A DNA stretch of 64,000 nt from Eurosta solidaginis (Eukaryota > Arthropoda > Insecta > Diptera > Tephritidae), in assembly GCF_040869045.1 (NCBI RefSeq), contig NC_090319.1, positions 394,335,601 through 394,399,600 on the forward strand. Direction: 5' to 3'. The position numbers and the translations under genes were made by a program. A model generated the notes under the pieces. It saw nothing but the letters and a program-made list of their open reading frames with translations. It was not told the DNA's origin and searched no databases. Within the stretch, counting starts at the first letter, position 1. Each line of letters opens with the position of its first letter. Positions 1-10,680 of the stretch are shown piece after piece.

Positions 1-450
1 CTGCTCGACATACTTCCAATTTGCGAGATAGAGATTATGAGGCATTCAATTGCGGGAGCCAGGTGTCGCCCCTTGCGGCTGACTCGCTTTAGTTTAACGA
101 TTGACTAGATTTGGAGATTTGCTCATCTCCTTCAGCTCTGCGTTTACGACCATCCAAGTTGGAACTACTAGGGTTGGTACTGCAACGACGTGCAATGTGA
201 CTTGGGTTGCCGCACTTGCAACATTTGATAACTCGGACATTTTTCTGTTGCGATCCCTTCAATGCTTCCAAAATTGTGTCTACCCAGTCTGGCCTTTCTA
301 TTTCCACACGATGAGCTTTGTATACTCGTTTGCTCAAAAGTGAGGCGACCGTCTCCTGAGTCAAAGCATGTGATACTGTTTCTTCGAAGGTAGGTTTTGA
401 GTATGTCCTTGCTTCGTTTCGACATCCCGTATTCCATTAATAAAGCTCTG
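1..450 (-). pseudogene. Gag C-terminal fragment of a decayed Ty3/gypsy element
   Basis: The minus strand matches the gag C-terminus and gag-pol junction of the intact element at 15184-21622 (its 19374-19830), base by base with scattered changes. The CCHC zinc knuckle is recognisable near 180-235, altered (CGNPSHIARRC), and followed by the basic tail and the SLN end before the stop. The GTTAAAC heptamer that precedes the intact gag stop is kept here at 92-98. The element runs off the left window edge, so its pol lies outside. Family assignment is secure by alignment. The copy is dead because the middle of gag is missing. Confidence 0.9.
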
Positions 451-630
451 GGGCCGAATCATAACATACGATCCGTGATCGAATGCCGTTTTTTAAATCA
501 CAATAGCTCCGAAATGGTGTATCGGATTAATGAAATATGTAAACTAGGGACAACGCGTACTCACTAGATCCATAAAATATTATTATTTTGTTAAATAGTT
601 GGATAGCCTAATTTTTATTGCTTGCGTGAA
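451..630. repeat. Foreign repeat fragment replacing the middle of gag
   Basis: This piece has no counterpart in the intact gag. It aligns instead with 38378-38565, sharing the GATCCGTGATCGAA core, the AAATCACAATAGCTC block, AGATCCATAA and the ATTGCTTG/ATCGCTTG end. Both copies could encode a similar peptide with the motif FLNHNSSEMV. It replaces roughly 19831-20225 of the intact gag, so a deletion or insertion happened here. The parent repeat is not identified. Confidence 0.7.
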
Positions 631-1290
631 TTAATTTTCAACTTCTGGATACGTCCATTCAAAGCATCCTCCTCGGTCTCTATTTTTTCATCAAACTGCA
701 TTATTTGCTCGACCATACGTGCTTCCAGTTTTGATGATATACGTGCCTTTGTGCTACGAGTTGTACTGTTATGCGTTTCTTGTTCTTTCAGTTGTGTTTC
801 CATCTTGGTTGTTATACGAGTCTCCTGCGATTCCAGCTGAGATGCCATATATGCCTTCTGTTCTTCCAGTTGAGATGACACTTGCGATGACATTTCTGAA
901 ATACGCGTCTCCTGTGCTTCAATCTTAGATGATATGCGCGTCTCCTGGGATTCCATCTTGGATGTTATACAAGTCTTCTTTTTATCCAGCTGTGATGATA
1001 CGTTTGTGGATATTCCTGATGACATTTCGCACATTTGTGCCGATATCGCAGCCAATATCATGTTCAGTTCTCCATTGTCGGCGGTGTTTGGTTTTTCTCC
1101 TCCAATTTTGTTGTCTCATCGCCATCAGGATGAAGACATACTCTTCCACATTGATTCCATTGCCTCTGGTAGTCGTGTTTGTAGTTCAGATTTATTGCCG
1201 GTTGTATTCAACCCACGGTTCTCCAACTCCTTTTTGAGCTGTTGGATCTTTAATTCACTTAACTTGGCGGAATATATTCAATAATTCCTC
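631..1290 (-). pseudogene. Gag N-terminal coiled-coil fragment of the decayed gypsy element
   Basis: The minus strand aligns with gag residues of roughly 1-225 of the intact copy (20225-20930). It shows the same repetitive heptad-like sequence built from QLESQETRI and SSKLEA-type segments, predicting a long coiled coil. Stops and indels break the frame, and the longest open piece is 615-1061. The SAP-like start region can be seen near 1200-1270 but is mutated. Together with 1-450 it makes one dead gag. Confidence 0.85.
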
Positions 1291-1301
1291 TTCTGACACC
1301 A
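1287..1301 (-). other. Primer-binding site of the decayed gypsy copy
   Basis: The minus strand reads TGGTGTCAGAAGAGG directly inside the LTR, identical to the site at 20935-20949 of the intact copy. It resembles the tRNA-Leu type primer site I recall for Mdg3-like elements. The tRNA assignment is from memory. Confidence 0.6.
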
Positions 1302-1303
1302 AT

Positions 1304-1600
1304 TGTAACGAATTTCGGGAAAATCCTGATTATTATACACCTTTTGTTAACGTTCGAATGGCTGAACTGTCGAATAAATAACTCCAATATTCAGCATGGC
1401 AAAATGGTTTTTACTTACAATTTTACTGTGGCAGTAGTACTTCACAATTACAATTATTGCGTACTTCACTAATAGCGTGTTTAAATCAAACTGATTATTA
1501 TTCCTCAGTTTACACTGCTTTATACTCTCTGATGTTCGCATATCTCTCCAAGGGTCTAGACCATGGCTCTTCAAAATTGAAAGTGCGCTTGTATTAGTGA
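1304..1600 (-). repeat. Degraded 5' LTR of the decayed gypsy copy
   Basis: It starts with TGTAACGAATTT exactly as the intact LTR does at 20952, directly next to the primer-binding site. It shares the GAATAAATAACTCCAAT and AAAATGG blocks and the GTACTTCACAAT block, then fades near 1580-1600. The outer LTR end (TTCGTAACA) is not found, so the LTR is truncated or too diverged. It is much older than the copy at 15184. Confidence 0.75.
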
Positions 1601-3159
1601 GACCGCAATCGTCGCGATGCTCGTGCGGGTCAATTGATTTTTCATTTATTCGCTTACTAGCATAGTGGTGGGTAATGACACTATTTTTTGAGTGTTAACA
1701 CAGTAGCACAGACACACTTTGCAGTGTTAACACATTGTGTTGACACAATTGTGTTATAACTGATTATCGAAAGTCGATATGAGTGTAGGCACAATATCAG
1801 AGCACAGTATTGTGTTACTTACCTCTAACGCCACGTTTGACGCCATTTAGAAGAGTAAATCATGGCAACATTTATCTTCTTTCATACTCCAATTTTTCAA
1901 AGTCATATCATCTGATCAAGAGGATAGTAAGTGCCCCTGTGGACACCATTTTTTTATGAAAAAATCAAAATAAAATAAAAATTATGAGAGCGCAGTGAGA
2001 ATTTTAAAATCTTTTTAAATGTCATTATCCTCTCACCGGTTTTATCTTGTAATATTTGTATCATGTGTATAAATATGTTTTGAGTGAAGTGTCATTGGAA
2101 AGCAATACAATCAACACACAAGCACAATGGACTATGTATGTATGTGCTCTTACGATCTGAGTGTCATTCTCTGTGCTATAGAGCAAAGCCGGCCAAGAGT
2201 TGCAAATTGTGCAATTTGAGTTCGTATTTTCACACCGACACTAATGTGTGATCACGATCGTTTGCTTTCGCTTGTCACTCACTAAAATCAACAGTGAATG
2301 CAAAAGGAAAAGTCCATGCTACTTTTTGGTCACATAATAAAAACAATATGCTGCAATGTTAAAGTGACTTTTAATACGTTTTAGTTAGTATTATTAAGTT
2401 CCTTTGAACTTGAATAACAATTAATTAATTATTAATAAATATTCACAATTTAATGTAAGTAACTTTTTATTCGTTCTAGTTAGTTTTATTAATTTTTTTT
2501 ATTGAATAACTTTATGTTTTGAAAATATATTTCTATCTTTATATTTACTTTGTTTTATAGTTCTTTTTTAATGAAAAAGTGAATTCTTTAAGTAAATTTT
2601 GCATTGAAGACACACCATACCTTATTTTATAAAAAATTTTATCTGGCTAGCTCGACCTCCGCGTTCTTAGTTAAACGAATATAAACAAAAATATAGTCAG
2701 GATTAGCTTGAAATCAAATAACCAAAGTTCTTTTTAATTTCAGACTTCACAGTGCACATTTTCTTTTAGCTCACTGTGGGGAGTTGTCACTCAATTTTTA
2801 CACACACTTATACAATTGTTTTAGGATTTGTGTGGCTCTGCTATAGAGCGTGTTACTGTGTTATGAGCATTTACCAGTTTGAGCGGAATTGGACAGTCAG
2901 CTTTGTGCCATCGAGTGTGCCACTGTGTTATAAATTAATCGATAAGTGTGCGTGTGCGTGCCGCACATTACTGAGTGTTAACACAATAACACAGCACAGT
3001 GCTGTGTTCCTCAGCCTTATACTAGCAAGCAAAGCTAACAACAAGCGCATGTATCGCGCATAATTATGCATACATATTTTGATACCGATCAGCCGATACC
3101 TATCACCGATGTTGCTACGCCAAGTGCCGAGCGGCGCCTAACTCAATTAAAGCTGCAGA
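1601..3159. other. No gene recognised; stretch with repeated GTGTTAACAC palindromes
   Basis: This stretch is AT-rich and non-coding. The palindrome GTGTTAACAC occurs at 1692-1701, 1724-1733 and 2975-2984, each in a CACAG/CTGTGTT-rich context, and CTATAGAGC occurs near 2178 and 2840. This may be an unrecognised element of about 1.3 kb with related ends, but no target-site duplication could be read. Confidence 0.4.
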
Positions 3160-3366
3160 CATTGGTGCTTTATCGGTAACCGTATCGGTAACCCTATAAC
3201 AGCTGATTCGACCAACTTTATGAGAATCAATGCAATCGATTATTGGTGCCGCTGAGGTCGTAACCGTATCGTAGCCAACCAATTGGTTTTTGGTTTACCG
3301 TCGTAACGATAAACAGCTGATTACGTTAGGGATACGACTACAGCGATACGACATACGGCACCAATG
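3160..3366. repeat. Short inverted-repeat element (MITE-like)
   Basis: The left end CATTGGTGC and the right end GCACCAATG are inverse of each other, and both are followed inward by GTATCG-rich sequence and a CAGCTGATT block. A second left-like arm, ATTGGTGCCG, lies at 3240. No convincing target duplication is visible, so the superfamily is open. Confidence 0.45.
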
Positions 3367-4052
3367 ACTCCCGCTTAACGACGACAGAGCGAATTATATG
3401 CGTGTAAATTGAGAGGGCACAATTTTGCTATGAAATGTATAGCCCTGGTCTAGACTCTTCACGAACAACCTTCTCGAAAAGCTGCTTATTTATTTCTCTT
3501 TAATGTATTTGGTATTTACTTTTGTATTCTAATTATATGTGTGAAGATGTGTGAGTAATAACTTCTGCTCTTAGGTGATGACTACATGTATATATGTGAA
3601 ATAGTCTCTTCGCTCTTAGCTCCTTAATTGCATTTATTTGTGGTTGCTTGCTTTGTTGTTGTTGTGCATTTATTTACTAGCAACACAGCGACGCATCGAA
3701 ATTGCTCACATTCACCACATTGCCATAGCTTCGAATGGAAATTTGTTAGCGATCAGATGTTTTCTTATCTAGAAAAGTGTACACCTGTGCTAACGAATTC
3801 AATTTTATCAAGTCATTTTTAGGAAATAACTTAGCTACATACATTCATATGTGATGGCCATATACAATGGCCTACATAGTGATATCACAGCATGCGTACT
3901 GCACTATGCAAATCAATCGTTACAACTTAATACTGAGTTTAAAGAATTACTCCTAGCTATAAGTTCGAAATGATATCCGGAGCATTTTGGCCAGATGGCG
4001 CTAGTGTCACTCGATCTGCCGTTCTCCATACGTGCAATCTACTCATAATGCA
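3367..4052. other. No gene or repeat recognised
   Basis: Non-coding sequence. A 64-codon frame at 3628-3822 has no recognisable motif and looks like chance. Confidence 0.5.
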
Positions 4053-4055
4053 TAA

Positions 4056-4427
4056 AGGGCCCTTTACTGATACTTAGCATAGACTTGACTTGGCTTGAGA
4101 ACTGTCACTTACAGTTCTGTTAAATGAACATTGCATGGCATGTTACTGATTACTCAAAATTTAGCAACACTTAACTTGACTTAGAAAGTCTGTTGAATTT
4201 TGATTTTCTATGTAAGTTCTAAGTGACGTTTACATTTTGAGATGCCATTTGTTTGTTTCCATTTCATTTTGACATTTTGTCATACGAATTGACATTTATT
4301 TAAAAATAAATTTCAACGCTGACTATGATGCCAGATTGTATGCGCCAAGTGGAGTATAATCGTGGCTAAGTTGCCAAGTTTACGCCAAGTCAAGTCAAGT
4401 CTATGCTAAGTATCACTAATGGGGGCT
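4056..4427. mobile_element. 372-bp PIF/Harbinger-type MITE
   Basis: The ends are inverted over about 35 bp. The left end reads AGGGCCCTTTACTGATAC and the right end, inverted, reads AGCCCCCATTAGTGATAC. Both continue TTAGCATAGACTTGACTTGG. The element is flanked on both sides by TAA (4053-4055 and 4428-4430). A 3-bp TAA/TTA duplication is the habit of the PIF/Harbinger superfamily, hence the assignment. There is no coding capacity, so it would depend on a transposase from elsewhere. Confidence 0.8.
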
Positions 4428-4522
4428 TAAGACTACGCTGAACGCGTGACTGGGCTTTAAACCAAAAAGATTCACAACTCAAAATCAAGCAAATGCTTCC
4501 GGATAGCAGAAAAATAACTAAA

Positions 4523-4725
4523 CCATTGTGGATAAAACAAGTGTGATAACTTCTGCATGGACGTCAAAATAACAAATAGAATGGATCATCTGATTTTTAA
4601 TTGACTATCGCTGTCTCATTCTGTATATCTTTCTATCACCCGCCGAAATGCTAAGAAGTTCCCATATTGAACATCCTGTCAGGCAGTTGACGGATAGGAT
4701 ATCACACTTGTTTTATCCACAATGG
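4523..4725. mobile_element. 203-bp MITE with 26-bp perfect terminal inverted repeats
   Basis: Bases 4523-4548 (CCATTGTGGATAAAACAAGT...) and 4700-4725 are perfect inverted repeats of 26 bp. ACTAAA precedes the left end and follows the right end, a likely 6-bp target duplication. A perfect inverted repeat suggests youth. The superfamily is not clear from a 6-bp duplication. Confidence 0.75.
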
Positions 4726-4775
4726 ACTAAACTTTTACATAAACAAGCTTGACGATATGTCAAATAGATTTACAC

Positions 4776-5633
4776 TAGAGCTGGATTCGATTCGATTTTT
4801 TCGATTCCATTCTCAAAACCAATCGATTTAATCGATTAAATCGAGTCGAAAAATGTTGATTGCTGCTTAATTTACGGTAGTAGTAGAGAAACCAACCTCG
4901 GGTACCAAGGAGCATGAAAACTTTTTGTTTAGGATATTTCATTTTGTACGCAGAAATTTATTAAGTAAATTCTGCCTTCTCTGCACTGCTATCTTAGAAA
5001 GCAAACAGAGATAAACTCTTGTCAATAGCCATCATCCGGTGGCAAAGAGCCTGAGCCAGATAAATAATTTTGCATGTAAATGCAACAATAACGATTTGAG
5101 CCAGATAAATCCAGATAGAAGTCTGGTTCAGACCTGGGAGACCTTCAGTAAGAAGACTTGATCTGCCTTGGTGTCAGTTATGTTGAAACAGGGATGCTGG
5201 CGTGATTTGTTATGCAACCAAAACCATCTAAGCCGTTGAGGGCTAATCGATGGTGATGATAAAACCTACTCATCTTTCCCCCTTCACTCGAAGTCATAGT
5301 CATGGTTTATGGTTCTAAATAAAGTCGAATCTATTTTATTTTGACTATGAATGTGAGCCAGTGAAGGTAAATTTTATAAAAAATTACAATAAATATATTT
5401 TCTGCCCATTTTGAATGTGAGCCAGTGAAGGTAAATTTTATAAAAAATTACAATAAATATATTTTCTGCCCATTTTGATTAATCAATGTTAAATTGTGCC
5501 TACTATAACTGTAAGATGATCAAAATTTCGAAGGCTAAAAAAATCGAACGATTCTTGAAAAAAAAATAGATTCTTCATTCTTCGAAAAAAGATCGATTAA
5601 ATCGATTAAAAATCGAATCGAAATCCAGCTCTA
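4776..5633. mobile_element. 858-bp non-autonomous hAT-like element
   Basis: The left end TAGAGCTGGATTCGATTCG and the right end (inverted) TAGAGCTGGATTTCGATTCG form terminal inverted repeats, followed inward by ATCGATTAAATCG-rich arms. ATTTACAC lies on both sides (4768-4775 and 5634-5641), giving an 8-bp duplication typical of hAT transposons. No transposase is encoded. Confidence 0.85.
5349..5476. repeat. Two tandem 64-bp units inside the hAT-like element
   Basis: Bases 5349-5412 and 5413-5476 are the same 64-bp sequence in tandem, starting GAATGTGAGCCAGTGAAGG and ending TCTGCCCATTTT. The copies look identical by eye, so this is a recent internal duplication. Confidence 0.85.
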
Positions 5634-6012
5634 ATTTACACCAACAAATCGATGTAAAATTTAGTTCAGTTGTGACTTCTTTTTTTTCCGACTTCAATTT
5701 ATGAGCCGATTTAAAATAGTGGAAAACCTTCCACTAGCAATAAAAAATTATAAAAAGAGGTGGGCAGATAACTCCACCAAAATTTTCTTTTTCCATATAA
5801 ATTATGATTGCATAGGTCTGGGCAAAGCATTGAAAGCAGAACGATTAAATCAAAGGTTGAAAAAAAAATTGTACTGGGATGAAAAAAGTGAAACAACACT
5901 TCAGCAAACAGAAGAAGTCGTTGTAGTAAATTACACGAAATCTTTCTATTAGAGGCTATTTCTTCAAGAGATTTTAAAAGCAGATTTTGTTTGCCTTGTT
6001 GACAGCACACAG

Positions 6013-6335
6013 AGGGTGTTGTGGTAGCGTACTCCGCCTCCTGAGGGTCCTGAGCCCGGGAGGGGCAAAGTAATATCAAAAATATAGAAACAAGTTTTCT
6101 CAATTAGAAAAAAGTTTGTATCGGTTTCGGGAGCGAGTGTATTTCTGCCATGAAAAGTTTTCAGTGAAAACTCATCTGCCTTGCAGATGTCATTCGGAGT
6201 AGGCATAAAACAAGTAGGTCCTGTCCGGCCAAATTGTAGGGAAAATTAAAAGGAGCACGACGCACATTTGAAGAGAAGCTCGTCCTAAAATCACTTCGGA
6301 GGATATCACGCCTTGCATTTATTTATTTTTTTAGT
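6013..6335 (+). mobile_element. tRNA-derived SINE, copy 1
   Basis: The head has a tRNA-like box A region (GTTGTGGTAGCGTACTCCGCC) and a box-B-like GGTCCTGAGCCCGG about 30 bp on. The tail half (CCGGCCAAATTGTAGGGAAAA through CTTCGGAGG) is shared with 59517-59665. It ends in a T-rich stretch (TTTATTTATTTTTTT). The middle, 6070-6210, is absent from copy 2. Confidence 0.7.
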
Positions 6336-6720
6336 AGTTTGTTTTGTTTTCGTTTGTATATTTCAATGTTTCCCTAAAACTTAATAGCAGCTCATTGCTA
6401 AACGCAAATAAATAGCCAGTAAAATAACCTAGTTCCATCGTAACTAGATCTTCACAAGTCAAATAGAGGTAAGTAATTTAACGTATTAAAATTTGTGTGA
6501 AATTTCAAATAGAATTACCTATTTCAAAATATCAGCCGATAAACAAATTGAGATGTGCAATTTAAAACTAGTAGTTTATAACTATAGACAAAGTAAAGAG
6601 TATGATATCGCATTGTAATATTTGTGGAACTAGAGGTTTTAATTACACTAGCAAAGCACTCCGTACTGGGGTATTTGAGATAAGGGTAAGTGTGTATATA
6701 ATCTTCCCTCGTTAGCTTCA
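6336..6720. other. No gene recognised
   Basis: AT-rich spacer between the SINE and the LINE 3' tail. Confidence 0.5.
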
Positions 6721-6942
6721 TATTCATATTCATATTCAGTTTATTCAGTCTATGATTTACATCTTACAGACTAGATATAGAAAGTTTAAAAAAAAATAGT
6801 AAAAAATTATAATATGCATTGATAATAGCTAAAGAAAGTATATGCATAATAATAGAAAAAAGTTAAATCAAATATCTAAATGTAAATGCAAAAGTATTTG
6901 GGACTTGAAAACATCCCTCGACTGAGAGAAATCAATATTTAG

Positions 6943-7640
6943 TCATCTCGGAAGTTTATTGAATTCTGCTAGAGAGCGAAGAATAGGATCGAAAAGGACA
7001 TAGTTCATTCTGAAAGAGGCCACATAAAAAGGTAGGGAAAAACGATGTGATCTACTGGGCACATTGAACGTGATTTTCCCGAGCAGGTCAGGGCAGTTTA
7101 CCAAACCTGCCACGAGATCAAACAAGAACATAAGCCCGTGCAGGGTTCTTCTAGAGTACAGGGGTTGTAGGTTAATCAACGTACACCGAGACATATAAGA
7201 AGGCAGCGGATCCACGAAATGAAGAGATCCAAGCCCAAACCGAACAAATTTCCTTTGAACCCTTTCAATTCTAGCCGTATGACAGCTGTAAATAGGGTTC
7301 CAAATAATAGAAGCATACTCGAGCTTTGAGCGAACTAAGGAAATATAAAAAGTCTTCCTGGTATAGGGATCCTCAAAGCCCTTAGCATAACGACGCAGGA
7401 AACCAAGGTTTCTATAAGCTTTCGGAAGAACATAACAGATATGATTAACAAAAGAAAAATTAGTATCAAATACAACACCAAGATCACCAAATTCATTGAC
7501 TGCATTCAAGAGACTGCTTTCTAAATAGAAATGTGAAACAAAATTATTACTGGACTTCGAGACATGTGAAAACATTTTTTAACGTTTAGGTAGAGCATGT
7601 TAGTATTACACCAGTCAACTAGATTATTCAGGTCACGCTG
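6943..7640 (-). pseudogene. LINE ORF2: C-terminal region after the RT
   Basis: The peptide includes a segment with LVRSKLEYAS and WNP, then YSRRTLHGLMFLF and a FNVP block, which is the usual post-RT domain of Jockey/CR1-type LINEs. It is separated from the RT by a one-base frameshift near 7640: the upstream frame ends in SPSYAA then a stop, while the next frame continues with QRDLNNLVDW. It ends with FNKLPR at a stop at 6943. Confidence 0.8.
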
Positions 7641-8460
7641 CATATGATGGACTATCAATCCTACGAAAGATCTTCAGGTCATCAGCATAAAGTAGAAAAT
7701 TGGAAAACTGAAAGCAAGCACCAATGTCATTGATAAAGAGAACGAACAAGAGCGGCCCAAGGATACTACCCTGAGGAACCCCAGAGGTTGCCACAAAAGT
7801 GTGCGACTTACAATTTTCAATATCAACACAAAGGGATCTATTAGACAGATAAGATTTCAACCAACCCAAGAATACCGAGTGGAAACCAATGAACTCCAAT
7901 TTCTTCAGTAGAAGCTGATGAGGCATCTTGTCAAATGCCTTGGGTAAGTCTGTATATATGGTATCTACCTGCGAACCGACTTTAAAGGCTGATATGCAAA
8001 AGTTCGAAAAAGAAGCCAAATTAGTGACTGTAGAGCGACCAGAAACAAACTCATGTTGGCGCGGATCTATAATGCTCTTAACAACAAAGAAAAGTTTTTC
8101 CTTAATTATTATTTCGAAAAGCTTAGAGCAAACTGAAAGCTTAGCAATGGGTCTGTAATTAGAGACATTATTCTTATTTCCAGACTTAAAGATCGGCGTG
8201 ATTGACGCGGACTTCAACCTGTCAATAAATAATCCAGAAGATAGAGAAAAATTAAATATGTAGCAAAGCGGAATGCATAAAGTAGAGCTACAATGCTTCA
8301 GAACAAATGCACAAAGTCCATCAGGATCACATTTTAGCGAGGGCTTTAACATGCACATAGCCTTACTGATATCCTGCACATATAAAAACAGTGAACCGAA
8401 ATCTATGCGTTCAAATAAGTAAGAGCTAGAGTGGAGGGTATCCTGAATAGTAACTTCAAC
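7633..8460 (-). pseudogene. LINE ORF2: reverse transcriptase
   Basis: This is the reverse transcriptase of the LINE. In order it shows a SITPIFKSGNKNNVSNYRPI block, the DLPKAFDKMPH motif (normally DFSKAFD), SGVPQGSILGPLLF and the catalytic YADD in LLYADDLKIF. The frame is open from the nonsense codon at 8461-8463 down to 7633; the ATG-type start reported near 8379 is only an internal codon. Catalytic residues are present, but flanking breaks make the protein non-functional. Confidence 0.9.
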
Positions 8461-9640
8461 TTAGAAGTTAGGTTTGAAAAATTCAACAGTGCCATTTAGA
8501 GACTGTGAGCAATTGTCATTGTACTTCATGCAAATAGGAATATTGGAAGAACCACGCTTGGATCGAATAAAATTCCAAAATGCTTTTGGATTTTCTTTCA
8601 ACTCCGATTCTACCTTACTCATATACCGATTGTATAAAAATTTATCAAGAACATTGAACTCCTTCACACTGTTTAAATACTGATCTCTAAGAGCAGAACT
8701 CGAAGAATCAGCCTTGTACAATTTTTCATATTTATTACGTTTGTTTTTCAACTTTTTAAGAGTAATATTGTACCAGGGTAATTTATGTATTTTGGGGACT
8801 CGCCGAGGCACCTTATCAGAAAAAACCTGAGCCAACGTCCCCAAGAAAATCTCGAAACAGACACTAACATCATTAGACTGCAAAATAGTTTCCCAGGGTA
8901 TATCACCAAAGGTATTGTTTAGTTCACTAAAGTCAGTTGACCGAAAATTAAAAGAATGGTTACTTAGATCCGAAGAGATCGGGATGGAATCAATATTAAA
9001 AAGGGTAATGACGAGCGCAACATGATGCCTATCAGGTTCCCACAACGGAAAAATGCTTTCAGAGAGGCTAAAAATCGAATTCTCATCAACAAAAACAAGA
9101 TCTAAAAGCTTAGCAAGTGCATTAAATACATTATTAATTTTAATGAGATTACAACTTAAGAGGCTATCTATAACATTTATATAAAGAGTACGCGTAACAT
9201 TAGCCGGAAACATAATACCATTATTTTGGAGATCTAACCAAGTAAATTCGGGTAAGTTAAAATCCCCGAGAATACAAAAATTATCATCACAGTTAGTTTC
9301 GCAAATATTAACAATGTTTTCAATGTGAGAGTTATATAAGCTTTCCGCACTATTTGGTGGAATATAAGATACACAAATGAATGTAGATCCAGCGGAACCG
9401 ATTATGCGAACACAGAGTTGGTCAATTAACGAATCATTGTGTAAAAGTTGATATTCCGAGTAGCGTAGATTTCTTTTTATGGCGATTAGAACTCCACCTC
9501 CTTTTCGGTGCCCAGTCTTTACAGAGTCCCTGTCTTTCCGAAAGGTATGAAAAAGACAAGGATCAAAAAACTTTTCGTCGAAAAAGTCACTATTCAGACA
9601 TGTTTCAACGCAATATTAGCATTATTCATTAGATTTTCGA
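8461..9640 (-). pseudogene. LINE ORF2: endonuclease C-terminus and linker
   Basis: Reading minus from about 9600, the frame encodes CLNSDFFDE, then RKGGGVLIAIK, CVSYIPPN and LGDFNLPEFTW, the late motifs of the exonuclease-endonuclease-phosphatase domain used for target nicking. The frame continues without a break into the long open piece 9213-8461 and ends at a TAA (8461-8463). After that stop, the same frame runs straight into the RT, so a single nonsense mutation separates the two. The N-terminal half of the endonuclease, with its first catalytic residues, is missing, and a small frameshift lies near 9610. Confidence 0.85.
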
Positions 9641-9650
9641 ATAAACTTTG

Positions 9651-10310
9651 AGCAACCACATCTGTATAAATAGATTTTTTCCCCCTGATGCAATTGTTTA
9701 AGTAATATAATTGATTTGTGTGATCTACAAAAAAGTTTGACTCAACACTAAAATGTTATAAACACGTGCTATATACATATATGTATGAAGGTAGTACAAA
9801 GAGTACAAAACAAAATGTTATACAAAAATGTATAACTTGCCTCCCACTCTTATCACCAGCTCCAGTTACTTTAGGCGGGTGACTTGGAATCACGTCCTTT
9901 CCAACCTCCCACACATCGCAGCCCTACTTATTGTGTGTTAAATATACATCAGCTGCTCGAAATCACGTTCACTCCGACCGCACTAATAATGAATTCCTTT
10001 GCTCGGCGTCACAGCCCATCCCGACAACTGATTTAATAATATAAATACATATTTTATAATATAATTTTGTTCACTATGTAGGTATGCTTCTGTAATATAT
10101 TCTGTATTCCGTAATTATATTTAGTCTGATTAATTGTTAAATTTGTAGACTAATAAATAGATAAATGGTGGTGTGCAAAACTAAAGCATGAACCAGTATT
10201 TTGAAAATCGGCCTTTCTCTTTGAGTAGGTAACAAAATCTTCAAAACAAAGGTATGTGTTGAAGCCAAAAGGCTTGCAATGGTTGGGAATCGCTGGTGTT
10301 CTCCCAATGC
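9651..10310. other. No gene recognised
   Basis: Non-coding sequence between the truncated LINE and the BEL-like LTR piece. Confidence 0.5.
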
Positions 10311-10659
10311 AGCAGTTCCCTACAAAGCAACTCTGTCATTGGAAAATTACCAGTGATCACTTGCATACTAAGAGAGAAGTAACTAATGATTGGCTGGAAC
10401 GATGAGTCTTTTGATAACTATCATCGGAATCGCATCCAGCCATCATCGTATCTTACAGGTAATATATAAGTTTCTCTCTTGTGATTAACTTTCTAGTTTA
10501 CCTACAAATCTATATGCTTACTTTGCTTGTATACCTTTGTATTTATCCTTTTAAATACACTTTTATCATTATTCTAATTCGTTGGTTTTTATTTCTTTTG
10601 GTACCAAATCTGCCGTGAGTTCGTACCGGCATATTCTTCGTTCCATCGCCGCCCGATCA
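10311..10659 (+). repeat. BEL-like LTR fragment, copy 1
   Basis: It aligns over its whole length with 29391-29708, from CAGTTCCCTACAAAGCAAC to the end CCGCCCGATCA. The differences are a handful of substitutions and a stretch of about 33 bp (near 10525-10557) missing from the other copy. It ends in CA, as an LTR should, and is followed by a primer-site-like sequence. The upstream part of the LTR seems absent. Confidence 0.7.
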
Positions 10660-10680
10660 TTTGGTCCATCGAGCCGTCGA
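10660..10680 (+). other. Probable BEL-type primer-binding site
   Basis: TTGGTCCATCGAGCCG follows the LTR end directly. A sequence of this form is what I recall at the start of the internal region of insect BEL/Pao elements. This makes 10311-10659 a 5' LTR of a plus-strand element. The tRNA partner is not assigned. Confidence 0.5.

Larger units (their letters stand above)
6721..9650 (-). mobile_element. 5'-truncated non-LTR retrotransposon (Jockey/CR1-like)
   Basis: The minus strand carries, in order, the C-terminal half of an AP-type endonuclease, a linker, a reverse transcriptase and a C-terminal region, ending in a tail of short ATGAAT-type repeats near 6721-6740. There are no LTRs. The 5' end is lost near 9650, inside the endonuclease, as is usual when target-primed reverse transcription stops early. 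At least one nonsense codon and two frameshifts disable it. Clade placement is by general resemblance only. Confidence 0.85.

Noticed and set aside
5701..5952. Plus-strand frame of 83 codons starting MSRFKIVENLPLAIKNYKKR
   Set aside because: No recognised motif, no repeat partner, AT-rich composition. An overlapping minus frame is longer. Treated as chance.
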